From Moringa oleifera (lineage: Eukaryota > Streptophyta > Magnoliopsida > Brassicales > Moringaceae): 64,000 nt of DNA. The translations under genes and the position numbers were made by a program. The stretch spans positions 3,167,001-3,231,000 of the forward strand of contig JAJFZO010000191.1 of assembly GCA_021397835.1 (NCBI GenBank), in the 5' to 3' direction. This document shows positions 39,101 through 51,375 of the stretch, piece after piece (the stretch's first letter is position 1; each line of letters starts with the position of its first letter). The notes beneath the pieces are model-generated. The model was given only the letters and a program-made list of their open reading frames with translations. It did no database searches and had not been told where the DNA came from.

Positions 39101-42100
39101 AAAGCTACAATCCACTGCAGAAAAATGTGGGGTTCCTTTTGTTTTTCTCTCCGTCATCTCTCATGCTTTCTCTTTTGCACAAAGGACAACACCTCCCTCA
39201 CTGAGATACTCTGCAGGAAAACAACATGATTACAGGTTATTTAATGTGAGAAAAGACCTCCAAAGTCCTGGAGTTGGTGGAATCTTAGTTAAATTTATCA
39301 AAGCAGTCTCACTTGATCTTATGGCAATGGCATGTGAGAGCATATGAGGCTGAGAAGCTCATGGAAACTCTGAGATCCAACATCATCAACTACTCTCTCT
39401 CTCTATTTCTCGTTCAGATAACTGGGTATGATCGTATCTTATAATGGACACTGCATCTCAGCTTCTATCTATTCTGCAAATTTAAATCTGACAACATTGA
39501 GAATCTTCTTCTGATATGAGACATAAACTTGACAGACTAGAATACATCTCATAAATCCAAAAAGAAGAGAAGATGCTTGTTTGATGTTGTCGTCAATATG
39601 ACATAGGCCTAGCTAGCTCTCTATCTTCTTTGCTTTTCAGCAATTTAATATTACTGGTAGCTAAATGAACATTGGTCAACCAAATGTATAATTTTCCAGT
39701 GACTTCATGTGATCAATGTACATAAACAGTGGGGCAAGAGAGTATACAACTTGCCTTTTGTTCTCATCATCCCCTTGCAGCATGTGGGTTCATGGCTACA
39801 CCCACAGATATTTTAGTACCCAAAAGAGCTCACTCTGCTGTTTCGAGTAAAAGCAAATTGCATCTTTTTGCAGAAAATGCAGACCACTTGTAGTGATAAA
39901 CAGAACATGAAACATTACTACTGAACCCAAAAATCTGCATTTGGCCTTTTAATCCATGTGGGTATGCAGCTTCAGGATAACTCATGAAAGCAAACGGTTA
40001 TTTGCAGTCTTTTCTCCCTTGTTCAAAGACACCAAGTTCATGTGGTCCATTGCAACCCCCCCTCCCCTTCCTGTCCTCCTCCCCACCCCCCAAGAAAAGT
40101 AGGCTGCAATACCAGAAGGTCAAGTATATAAACCTACATTTTCATATAAACATCCAATACCCAATAAAAAAAATAAGGACTTAATTGAACTCCCACTAAG
40201 ATTTGATTGCGAAATGCAAGAATCTTTCCCCGTTTTCTTATTGGGGAACATTTTGTTATTGGTTGAGAAAAACACTCTAATGGTGCCAATGAAACATGTA
40301 TGTACAACGCAGCAAAAGTGGTAAAATTAGTGGTAACCTATCAAATCTTTTAGCCCCCAGAAAAAGAGAAAAAACCAGTCAAATCCCACCAGAGCATACG
40401 CGTTTTGAAGATTCAGCATCCCAGTAAGCAAAGAAAGTACTATCGGCCCCCCGCCCCCTCACAACTTGGACTAATCTAAGGACCCCAGCCAACTACACTT
40501 ATCACGGATACACACAAACACGAGCCTTTTGGGTTTGGATTTTCCTCGAACGCCTTACCTGCATAATTAAGCAGAAGAAGACGCGGCTCGAGACATAAGT
40601 AGATAATCCTTTTCTTCTATATATTTTATGAGTTTCTAGTTCAAGAGTTCTGTGGCATACATGGCGCTTTTTGTCTGTATTTTCAACGAGACAAGCCAGT
40701 TGGCGCGTCTTCGTATAGTTTTACCATTAATTTAGTTTTTTTTTTCCACTTTTGAGAATATTTGCATGAAACGACGTTGTTTGGCCGCTTGCTAGAAACC
40801 CGCTGGACAAAATAGTCACCACAACGACAGCGTGCTCATCAAATTTTGTGTGCCTACATTTTTGTGCCGCTGATCGTACACTTCATATTTAATGATTTAA
40901 GATTTTATTCTGTTTGTTAAATTTTTATATCAGAAATAAATATTATTATTTTTAAAGTATTATATATTTTTAATAAAAAAATTATTTAAAACATTGGTAT
41001 CATAATCAAATTTTTATGTTTAAAAATAATAAATTAAATTTTATTAAAAATTTAAAAATATTTAAACTGATAATCTTATATAATAAATTTGTACTTAGAA
41101 TTTTTTATAGATCTAAAAATATTATTCAAGTTATCATTATAAAATATTTTTAATAATTTTTTTACTGTTGAAAAAATTTAAAAATCAAAATTTATTTTAA
41201 ATTGAAAAATAAATTATAAATTTTATTTGAATTATTTTGTAAGAATTTAACTACGAGAATATATTTAACGTTTTTAATTATTTAATTTAAATTAATTAAT
41301 AAATTAAACTTGATTTGATATTTTTTATATATAAAATTTTCACCCCACGCATTTGATAAATAACCTTTATCCTTTTAAATATATAAAAATTCACAAATTA
41401 AATGACATTAAATTTTTTAAAAGCAAAACCACATATATTTTTAATAATATTCACATTTTATATTATAATAAAATAAAAGTAAGCTCTTTAAAATAAATGA
41501 TTTGGGTGACAACTGTCATCACACACGTGGCATGTTGGTCTTTGTGCTTTTTTTCTTCTTTATTACGTGTTATTTTTTGTTTGTATCATTGGATTCACTT
41601 TTTAGTCTTTCTTCTTTCCCGTTGAAAATGTTCGTTCGGAGCTAAAAATTCAAAGGAAGCAAAAGTCGTAATAGACCCACAGAATACAATGCTAAGGACG
41701 CGTCAATTTTGTTATTTCAATTAGCCGTTAACCATTTCAATAATTCCAACGTCTCTTTAAATATTTATAAATATATTTTTTATTAAAAGATATTTTATAA
41801 ATACATAATGAATTTTTGTAAACAAAATATCATATAGGACGTGCACTAACAAATTTTAAATTTATTGAAAATTAATTTATTTTAAAATAATAATAATAAC
41901 AACAATACTAGCTTTTGAACTATCCTTGCTTTTAATTTAAACTTTAATTTTTTAATTAAATTAATTGTATATATAAATTATTTAAATATCATGTGATTTA
42001 AATAATTATTAAAAATTAAAAATATTTAAATTGTTGAGATGCTTTAAATTTTATTTAACAAATTTAATGCTTTTTTTAAAATTCATTCCTAAAATTTAAA

Positions 42101-45100
42101 TAACCATTAATTTACAAGTTATTTTTATGAGTTTTTAAATTTTTTGACCAAGCAAACTTTAAAAATATATTTTTAATAATTAAAAAATGAAAAAAAAATT
42201 CTTTGTAATTATTTGATCACAACTATAAAAAAAAATTAAATTAAAATTTATGACACAAAATTATCAAATTAAATGTTAAATTTTTAAAAATTTTAATAAA
42301 TTTTAGACGAAATTAAACTGAGATAATATATAAACAATTAATTCAATCAATATTTAAAAAGTTATATTTCGAATTTTTTATGTATATTTATCCTAATAAT
42401 AGTGATAACAAAGATGGTAAGTTGTCATGCATTTATTAAACTCAAATTCTTAACTTCAAATTAAATTGAATTGGTAAATCATAAATGTGGTACTACGCAC
42501 CTTAATCGAAACCGCATCTATTAAATTGTTCATGTACATAATTAATCGTGTACTTACCATCTTCTACCTAAATTATGATGTTCATTAACTATCTGTTTAA
42601 TATATAATTAATGATGTTCAATTATTGCCAATTTATTTAATTAGTGGCGATCATGCATTTTCATATTATCACTTGGTAGCCAATCAAATTGCGTGGTCAA
42701 ACAAATAACCATGATGATTTAATAAAATTCTAAGGTAGGAGCATTACGGAATCCCAAATTAATTAAATAATTAATTAATGTGGGCAATCAGACTTTGTTC
42801 ATGAAGAAATTGTGAATTGAATTTCTCATGCAGAAGCCGTGAGCCGTGCATCAAATTGTTATGTACTATTAGGTAATATATGATGCCTTGAGGATTAGAT
42901 AAGGAAGAATCTGTGTGGTTCATAATACAACCCCTGACCATAATTGTACCAAACTGTAGAGAGCGCACAGTAGAGAATGATCATCTCTATTCAACACTAG
43001 CAATTATGTCTTCGTTTAATTTCATAGGAACTAATTATGTCCAAATGTGTATCTTGCGGTGATTCTTGGATGCTTTCTTTTCTCTTTGACTCTAAATTAA
43101 ATCAAATTTATAACTCAATTTCTTAAATTACCTATTTTTAATTTTCATATATATTAATAATTTAAAACTTTTTACTAATATTATTTATATTGATATTTTA
43201 AAAAGATAATTAGAAGTAAATATATAAAAAATCTTAAACCGTATGTGCTTTTTAATTTACGAATTTCAAATATTTCAATTTGGGTTCAAATATTGAAATT
43301 GGGGTTATTATATAATGAATTTTAAATTAAAATATTTTATAAATATACAAAATTACAATCACAAAATATTTCAAAAAATTTTAAGTATTGAATATATATA
43401 TATATATTTAATTTATATCATAAATTTTAAAAATTCATAAAAATAGTTATTGAATTAAAAATATTTAAAATTTAAAAATATATTAAAATAAAATATAAAA
43501 TTCATTTGAGTCATATCTAAACTATTTAAATAATGAAAATATCATTAATTTTTCATGATAGGTTAAACTAAAATAAAAATTAATTCAAATTAAGAATATT
43601 TGGAATACTTCAATATTAAAATTAAAAAATATTTATAATTCATATATTTTAAATATTTACTCAATAACTAATTGTTATAACATGTTATATACATAAATAA
43701 AAAAAATTACATTCATTAATTTTATTTTATTGTTGGGGTCGTCAACGTCATCTTAAAAATCAAAAATCTTTTCAATAAATGCATATTGATATTAAACACA
43801 ATTTTTTATATTATAGTGTTGTAATTATTTTTTAATAATAAATTTCAAATTTATTCAAATATTCGACATTAATTCACATTGATTATCTCATTAAAAAGGA
43901 GATTCACTTTTGGTAATTTGTTAGGTACAAGAAGCTTAGGAGGCTAAGACATGATTTTCATAGGCAACATTGATTGTCCAAATTGACATTTATTAGTCAA
44001 ATTGGACAAAAGGGTGCACAATTTACTTTACCAATAAATTACAACTTTGTAATTACATAAAACGTCGGTCCAAATAATATAAAAGCAATAAGGCAATCGA
44101 GATTTTGTCTCAATTATCACGGACATTAAAACTGATCACACAGATTAACAAGAGACGTAATCCTAGTTGCCCATAAATTCCAGACTTTGGACAAATTTTA
44201 TGTGGTATCCCTAAACTACCCTCTAATCTTTTACGGAATTGCTCCCTATGCCATTTTCACGAGCCTTGTCATTTTCCCAAGAAAATGTTAAAAGCCTTTC
44301 TAATAATTCATGTTGGAAAGGTGAGTCACGAACAAAGAATCTGAAAAACATTTCATCAGCATAAAACAAAAGTTTGATTAGCGGCTTAACCGCGTGAAAA
44401 TCTACATTAATTGTCGACGTGTAGCCAATAAGAAAACGCCACGTACGTACACGCGGATTTTATTTGTCACCAAGCGCCTAACTTCCATATTTTCTCGTGC
44501 CTTCCCCCTGCATTCCAAAATTCAAAAACCTTTGATAACTGAAGACTTAGAACTCCCTACACTCACCACCCACTAATGAGTGCGTTCCAATCTTAGCAAT
44601 TGTACACGTGGCACTCCCATTTGGCAAAGACGATTTCACAAATTATCTTTAACTGGGTCTATCAATTACACTAACTTCTTAGGATCTTCAGGATTTTCTA
44701 GAAACTCCGCGATAATACCCAATTTTAGAGCACATTTATTTCCATTTTTTTAAGAAATACCCACTGAATCAAATTTCATGTCAGTTCCAAATATAATTAG
44801 TAGGGCAAGAGCAAGAATATAATTCTAGATTTCTTCTCAAGGTTTATTAATTACAAGTGGGTTCCTTTCCAAATATTCCTCCTTTAGTGAATTTGAAGTG
44901 TTCAGACCAAATCAATTGATAAAATACCTCAGATCCGAATCTTACATTACGAGCATACATCAAATTGGAAATTACTTTTAACTTTTCTTGCTTGCCAAAC
45001 AGTTGATTTTGGAAAAAAACAGTTTGAAAATATGAATGAAGGAAGAAGAGAGTTTCTTTCATGATTAAGCACTCCAAAAAGACCTACTAAATGTACCAAT

Positions 45101-45137
45101 CCTAAAAGGCCTTTCTCTTTGAGGATTCTTGGGAGCC
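36135..45137. other. 3' flank and long gene-free interval
   Basis: 36135-36480 should be the 3' UTR of the OB-fold gene. From there to 40560 the DNA has moderate composition and only short scattered open frames without splice partners; a noncoding transcript cannot be excluded. 40860-44100 is very AT-rich, including fragments that resemble the AT-rich repeat family seen at 58 kb (about 41030-41160 and 42050-42330). 44380-44620 carries several ACGT elements upstream of the next gene. Confidence 0.5.
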
Positions 45138-45145
45138 TATAAAAA
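45138..45145 (+). promoter_or_regulatory. TATA box of PG1beta-like gene
   Basis: TATAAAAA lies 450 bases before the ATG. A splice acceptor (TTTTGCAG, ending 45386) suggests the leader also contains an intron; the donor is not certain. The leader ends in CT-rich DNA (45538-45571). Confidence 0.5.
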
Positions 45146-45591
45146 GCATAGCATAGTCTTCTCCAAATTACACTGGGGAAACCTAACTGCCTTTTTGCAG
45201 CCTTGCATGTATTTCTCTCTTTCTCTGTTGGGTCAGTATGCATTACCGATCTCTCTTCTGTTTAATGGAGTATATGATGGTAGTTGTTCTTGTGTTGGTT
45301 GTCGTTTTGCATGGTTAAATGATGGATAATGGTGTCTTAATTTTCGTTTTGAGTAATATTAATACAAGAGTAATGTACTTTTGCAGGTGATAACTCGACC
45401 GATCAGTCTCAATGTCAAAGCTTATAATTCACTGAGCACAGGATTCAAACCAGAGTCCCATTTTTAAAGCATTTCTCTCTCTTTCTGTGAACTCCATATA
45501 TTTCTTTCTACAAAACCAACAAACCCACCAACATTCTCGCTCTCTTTCTCTCTCTTTCTTTCTCTCTCTCACGCATACACAGAAAAAAAAA

Positions 45592-47653
45592 ATGCAGAAG
45601 CAGCTTCAGCCCATTTCTCCTTTCCCCTTCTTCTTCTTCTTTGGCTTGCTATCTTATCTCAGCGTAAGCATTATCTTATTGTAAATTTTTGATTGTTCTT
45701 TTGCACAATCTTTGGACGGTTAATTATCTGCATTGTGTTTGCTCTCAATTTCTGTGGTTTTGTTTCTGTTTAATTTTTTTTTATTGTTTGGGTTTCATGA
45801 CAATGCAGGTGAATCTAGCATGGGCTGGAGAAGTCGGCGGCGGTTTCTTGGCTACAGAGAACCCGTTTACCCCAAAAGCATCCTTGATTCGATACTGGAA
45901 CAAAGAGATCCGCGGGGATTTGCCCAAATCCTTGTTCCTCCTCTCTAAGGCGTCCCCGCTAAGTGCTGCAGAATCCGCAAGTTTTTCCCAACTCGCAGGG
46001 CAGAACGCACTCTCCACTCGTCTACCGGAGTTTTGCTCTTCGGCGAAACTGTTCTGCTTCCCCGATTTATCTCCAAGTCTGGAGAAGCACGATAAGGACG
46101 CCAACTTCAAGGAGTACCTTCAGAGGAACTTCACTAACTATGGCAGTGGCCGAGCAGGAGGCGTCGACTCGTTCAAGAACTACTCCAATGGCGACAATAT
46201 CCCGGTCGACTCGTTTCGCCGATACAGCCGCGACTCGGCGGGCCACAACGACCGGTTTTCCAATTATGCCCTCGACGGCAACGTCGCTGATCAGAGCTTC
46301 AACACCTATGGCTCCTCTGCCACTGGTGGCTCCGGCGAGTTCAAGAACTACCAACAAGAAGTGAACAACCCCAACGTCCGGTTCACTTCCTACTCAGACG
46401 AGTCCAATGGCAGGGGTCAGTCCTTCAAGACTTACTCTCAGGATTCTAACGCCGGGAACGGGCAGTCGTTTTCCAATTACGGGAAGAACGGAAACGGAGT
46501 TCCCACCGATTTCACAAACTACGCTGGGGAATCCAATGTTGTCGGATCGGATTTTTCTGGTTACGGGAAGAGCGGCAATGGTGCTTCTGATACTTTCACG
46601 AATTATGGGGAAGATGGTAATGTTCCAGAAAATGCTTTCAAGAACTATGCCGAAGGTGGTAATGCTGCCGTTGACAGCTTCGCCAACTACAGGGACAAAG
46701 CAAATGTCGGCGATGATTCGTTTACCTCTTATGCTAAGGATTCTGCTAATGCTAAAATCAAATTTTCAAATTACGGGAAGTCTTTCAATCTCGGTACGGA
46801 CAAGTTCACAGGGTACGGCCAGGGATCCGATGGGCACCAGGTAGGCTTCAAGATCTATGGAGTGAACCCCACTTTCAAGGAGTACAGTAAAGACGGCATC
46901 ACTTTCACAAGGTACACCCCAGCTAACTCAGCGGAGAAAGCAGTTACTACAATGGCGACAGCTAATGGCAGCCTGGTAAATAGGTGGGTGGAACCGGGCA
47001 AATTCTTTCGCGAGTCCATGTTGAAGGAGGGGACTGTGATGCCAATGCCGGACATTAAAGATAAAATGCCGCAAAGGTCGTTTTTGCCCCGGAACATTAT
47101 CTCGAAATTACCCTTCTCGACCTCGAAAATCAGCTTGCTGAAGCAAATCTTTAATGCCGGTGATAACTCCTCGATGGAGGCGATTATATCGGATGCTTTG
47201 AAGGAGTGCGAGAGAGCACCCAGCCCCGGCGAGACCAAGCGCTGCGTCGGCTCCGCCGAGGACATGATCGACTTCGCCACCTCCGTGCTCGGCCGCAACG
47301 TCGTCGTCCGTACGACCGAGAACGTGGACGGGTCAAAGCAGAGAATTCTTATCGGGTCGGTTAAAGGGATCAATGGCGGTAGAGTCACCAAGTCCGTCTC
47401 TTGCCACCAGAGCTTGTACCCTTACCTGCTCTACTACTGCCATTCTGTCCCAAAAGTTCGGGTTTATGAAGCGGATATTTTAGATCCGAATAACAAGAAG
47501 AAGATCAACCACGGCGTGGCCATCTGTCATTTGGATACCTCCGAGTGGAGCGCTAGTCATGGAGCTTTCTTGGCCTTAGGATCGGGTCCGGGTCGGATCG
47601 AGGTCTGCCACTGGATTTTCCAGAATGACATGACCTGGACGATCGCAGATTAA
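45592..47653 (+). CDS. Polygalacturonase 1 beta-like protein (BURP domain)
   Basis: Wall-associated protein of the polygalacturonase non-catalytic beta-subunit type. Exons 45592-45663 and 45809-47653 give 638 residues. The first exon encodes a hydrophobic signal peptide (PFPFFFFFGLLSYLS); the mature part starts near GFLATENPFTPKASLIRYWN, a family hallmark. The centre carries 21 FxxY motifs spaced about 14 residues apart, Gly/Asn-rich, as in tomato PG1beta. The C-terminal BURP domain is complete, with four Cys-His pairs spaced CH-X10-CH-X27-CH-X25-CH and a final MTWTIAD. Tomato PG1beta binds and modulates polygalacturonase; Arabidopsis PGL proteins affect cell size and wall expansion. Which of these applies is inferred. 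The splice pattern, a small signal exon plus one large exon, is typical. The antisense open frames across it are shadows. Confidence 0.94.
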
Positions 47654-49115
47654 ATTGGTTGAGTCATTTGGGTAATTTGGGTTCGAGCCGGGGGCTAAGA
47701 TAACTTAGCCTCCTGCTCGAGCCTAAGTTTATTCTATTTTTATTAGTTATGGCTTTTTTTTTAAATTTTTTTTTCTCTTTTTAACTTTTAGTTTGTGTAT
47801 TATTAAGTATCTTCTGAAGATACTTACTATCAAACTATATCTCTCAATGATAATGTTGTGGTGAATGCTTAGATAACTTCCTCAATAATTGGAAGGGAAA
47901 ATTCAAAGAAGCAATGTTTCTCTAAATTTTTAGTTTCAGTTTGTATTTTCTCTGTTTCTTTCTCTATACTGTTTGTTTGGCGAGAAAATCAGACAAACCG
48001 CAAAGAAAAATTGTAGCTGAGCATGTGGCCAGAACAAAAAGATGAGGTGGTGGTGGTCCATATACGCCAGCCCCCCAATCCAATCTTTGTTTCTATACTT
48101 CCAAAGATAGGTCACGGGGCAGCTATTCCTTCCGCAAGTCCCTTCTTTTTCATTAATTAAATGTTTAATCCTCACCTTAATCTCCATTTGAACACTAATT
48201 TCAATTTTTTTTGGGGTCATATATATAAAATCGAAAATACCCATTTTTTTATTTAATTAGTAGAAACTCTAAAGAAAAGAAATAAAAAGGAAGAATTGAA
48301 AAATTAAAAATGATCAGAAAAAACAAAGATGTTTCTTGTGGTGAAGGTCTTATCGGATTTGGACCCACTGTGACATTAAATCAAACGCTGAAAATTTAAG
48401 GAAAAACTAAATGCATGGGGAGGAAAGCGAAAGGAAAGAAGTGTACTATAGCGTTTGAAGGACACAGAGGTGAAAGGAAAGAGACACGTCCATGTGCAGC
48501 GCAGCTGCATTTTTCTCTCTAAAAGGAACTTAACAAAACTAAACATCTGGTTCAATTAATACGACCAGACAATTCGACTGGTGCCCACCGAATGAACTTT
48601 CATTCATAGGGCTCCCTTTGCCTTCTACTCGTGCTTGCTCTTCACCTTTTAACAACCAAGACCTTCACCTTTCTCGTGAAACATCTGTATTTAATTCATA
48701 TAAGAGCTTGATTTTCCCCATATTTACATTCTAAAATCAACCTCTATTAAAGCAGATAATATCAACTCTAAAAATTAGTTCATGGACTAATACAACAGGT
48801 AAGATTTTTCCCCAAACTTACACAAACTAATCGCTTATCCCTTTCACAATTGATATGGGATAAGTTTTTTTTTTTTTTCCCCTCGGATTTTTCCCAAGAA
48901 GTCGTTCTCAGATGAGGTTTTTTTTTTTTCCTCTTCTTTTTCTGTTTTCTTTGGGCTAGAAATCAGATTCTACGCTGGAATGTTTGTATAAACTTTACAA
49001 GTTTTGATGATTCAATCGTAGGTTGGCATTTACTGATGACCACTTCTTGCAGATATTTGCAGCGTGAATCAAGGGACCTGTAAGTTGAAGCTTTCAGACA
49101 CAAAAAAACTGGGGT
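47654..49115. other. 3' flank of PG1beta-like gene, no gene seen
   Basis: 3' UTR, then AT-rich DNA with T-runs near 48865 and 48920. No coding signal could be supported on either strand. Confidence 0.5.
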
Positions 49116-49236
49116 TTATCTTAACCAGTTACCAGGAGCAGGACCACTGACACAAGCTCGCCCAAGCCCCATGCCATACTCTAAAATTGTTGGTGGGTAG
49201 CTGATACCCATTGGAAATGGTTTCCTCTCATATAAT
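49116..49236 (-). pseudogene. Orphan terminal exon, family not recognised
   Basis: On the minus strand an acceptor (CTTTCAG, ending just above 49236) opens a frame of about 39 residues ending in a stop: KPFPMGISYPPTILEY, GMGLGRACVSGPAPGNWL. Its composition (Pro/Gly-rich, little homopolymer) looks like protein-coding sequence and differs from the flanks. No convincing upstream exons were found between 49300 and 51400, so it is either a gene remnant or the end of a gene whose exons I missed. Confidence 0.35.
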
Positions 49237-49497
49237 CTGAAAGCAATACGTCATCTGCATCCAGGACCCTGCTAAGAAGAATATGTAATATGTAAAAAAA
49301 CTCTGCAACAGGAGCAAAATATTAAAGGAAGTCTCTTTCTTTTTCTTTTCTAAGTGTTTATTATTTGTGCGCTGGATGCTATTGCTAAGCTTATTATCGT
49401 GTAAAGTAAATATTCTGCAATTTGGGTAGTTGGGTAGTATAGTTTTTGACTTTTCGTGCTTCCCCAACTCATTGAAGTGACTCTCTCTGGGCATTCA

Positions 49498-49616
49498 ATT
49501 GGGCTTTCCAATCTATTAAAGAAGCAGTTAATGCATTGCACAATAAAGATGCCATTAGATCTGAAGCACTGAAGACAGTGGTGAAGCTGCTCTTCCTTTT
49601 AAAACAAGGGTAGGTT
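49498..49616 (+). pseudogene. Orphan exon-like fragment
   Basis: A + strand frame reads AFQSIKEAVNALHNKDAIR, SEALKTVVKLLFLLKQG and ends at a stop next to a GTAGGT donor-like site. The pattern is amphipathic-helical, like one unit of an all-helical repeat. The minus strand is also open here, so even the strand is uncertain. No neighbouring exons were found. Confidence 0.25.
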
Positions 49617-51137
49617 TTCTTGTCGAATCAGATTTTTCTTCTTTATTTAAGTTATATTAATTTTTTAATGAAATTATGATATATAATCATTTAACAAAAT
49701 AACGATTTGGATTATAATTTTTGTAAGTTTGGAGGGTTAATGTGTTCTCTCATCGTGGCCCTTTTGATGGGTATATGTATTAAGTTTTTAAAAAAATTAC
49801 AGCACATGATAATTTAATAAGAACAATAGTTAATATTTTATATTTAGTTATTTGTCAATCTTTTTATATTATTATTATAAATTATAAAAATATTTGTATA
49901 TTCTTTTGAGTTAAATTGCATTAACTCTTCCTATGAAACCTGAAGAGTGCCCTGACGCCTGTTTGAATCTAGGCCTTAATGAAACTCCAACGGCTAACCA
50001 GGAACTAGGATTCAGATCGTAAGCTCATTTTATGTTATATTGATCTGATTAAAAATAAATAAATAGAAGAGTTCCTTTTATCATTTGCTGTATGTGAAAA
50101 ATATAAGAATAAATAAATAAAATTATAATAATTTATTTAATTAAGTTGTAAATGTCAACATCTTTTTAAAGGATGAATATAATTAAAATAAATAAAATGA
50201 TAAAGTATTCGGATCCATCTTCGATATCTGTGGACATGAAATCTGACTTCATTGGTTAAGAAAGCGTATCCCAAGTAAATTCATTGAATTTGTGGAGTGG
50301 GTGAGAAATGAAGTTAAAGAGGAGAGACTTCAAGGGCAGGGAGGTTTAACAGTCCAATGATCTGCCTGGTTTTGGGGAAAGTTTCATATGCTCATATGAA
50401 ACAGAAATATGCTGATAAAGTGCATATCAGGGCACGTTGTGTTCTTATCCTAATCATGAATGACATTATTGATACAACCTGTCACTGTAACACCGAACAA
50501 CTCCAACGTGACCAGACAAAGATGCCCTGATGCTTCCCCCTTCAACCGTTGCTCATGCAGTCGCATTGCAAATGAGCATGAGATCCATGAGACTCTGTGA
50601 CGGAAAGCAATGCCCTGTTGCTGCAATAATCATCTGGTTTAGTCTAAATTAGCTGCACGGCTTCAGCGTTGGAATAAGGCTGTATATGAATGCCTATACA
50701 GGGTTGTGGACAATGACCAGGGAATCAGCCAGGGAAAAGAGACAAACATTGATTTGCTACAACTGGGTTTGTCGAAATCTATGTCACCATTGAGAAATGA
50801 GAAGCAATGTCTGTACAAGTGTAAGCTGATTCTTTGGTAGTTTTTACTTGGCACTGGAACTTTTACCATAAACAGATTTATTTGAGTGCTTGATACCGCA
50901 TGGACAGCTTGATTGAAGAACGGACAAACGGTCGCTAGAGAGATGAATAATTGATGGCCACTGGCCGCAGTTATAGTTTGTGAGGAATTGGAAAAGATCA
51001 AAAGCATGGAATGGACCTAAGTTGGGCCTGGGAGCCCACCTGTATTTTTATGCCCAGCTCAAAATCGGCAGCGGATGAGCAGATCGAGATCCAATCCATT
51101 AACAAAACCCTTCCTCGAGAAGATGTATTCATCAGTA

Positions 51138-51362
51138 TCAGAGACGGAGAGGTTTTTGGTAAAGACGGGAACCAAACATGGCGGCCACTGGTGCCAGAAG
51201 AATCCTACAATTTTCTACTTCTTCGGTCAGAGCCCCTTTGAGCCGTTCATCAACAACAACTTTCGCATCAAAAGCTGCCGAGTTGGGGGGACTGGCTTCG
51301 TCTAAGTCCTCTTCTGGTTCTCGCTTCTTTCTTGGCAGAGTCCACTCGAAGTAAGCTTCCAT
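51138..51362 (-). CDS. Small ORF, unknown
   Basis: A 74-residue minus-strand frame starts at an ATG just below a TATATAAG sequence (about 51367-51375 on that strand). The predicted peptide is charged (PRKKREPEEDLDEASPP) with a short hydrophobic stretch (ILLAPVAAMFG). I recognise no family. It might be a first exon, since GGTTCC could act as a weak donor, but no partner exon is secure. The overlapping + strand frame is a less likely alternative. Confidence 0.25.
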   Translation of the reverse strand: MEAYFEWTLPRKKREPEEDLDEASPPNSAAFDAKVVVDERLKGALTEEVENCRILLAPVAAMFGSRLYQKPLRL

Positions 51363-51375
51363 TTTCGCTTATATA

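Noticed and set aside
45440..45465. tRNA T-loop-like string on the minus strand
   Set aside because: No acceptor, D-arm or anticodon arm can be fitted around it. No other tRNA or rRNA was recognised in the window.
46855..47391. 178-codon minus-strand ORF
   Set aside because: Shadow of the BURP-domain gene; the plus frame has the four Cys-His pairs and full family similarity.
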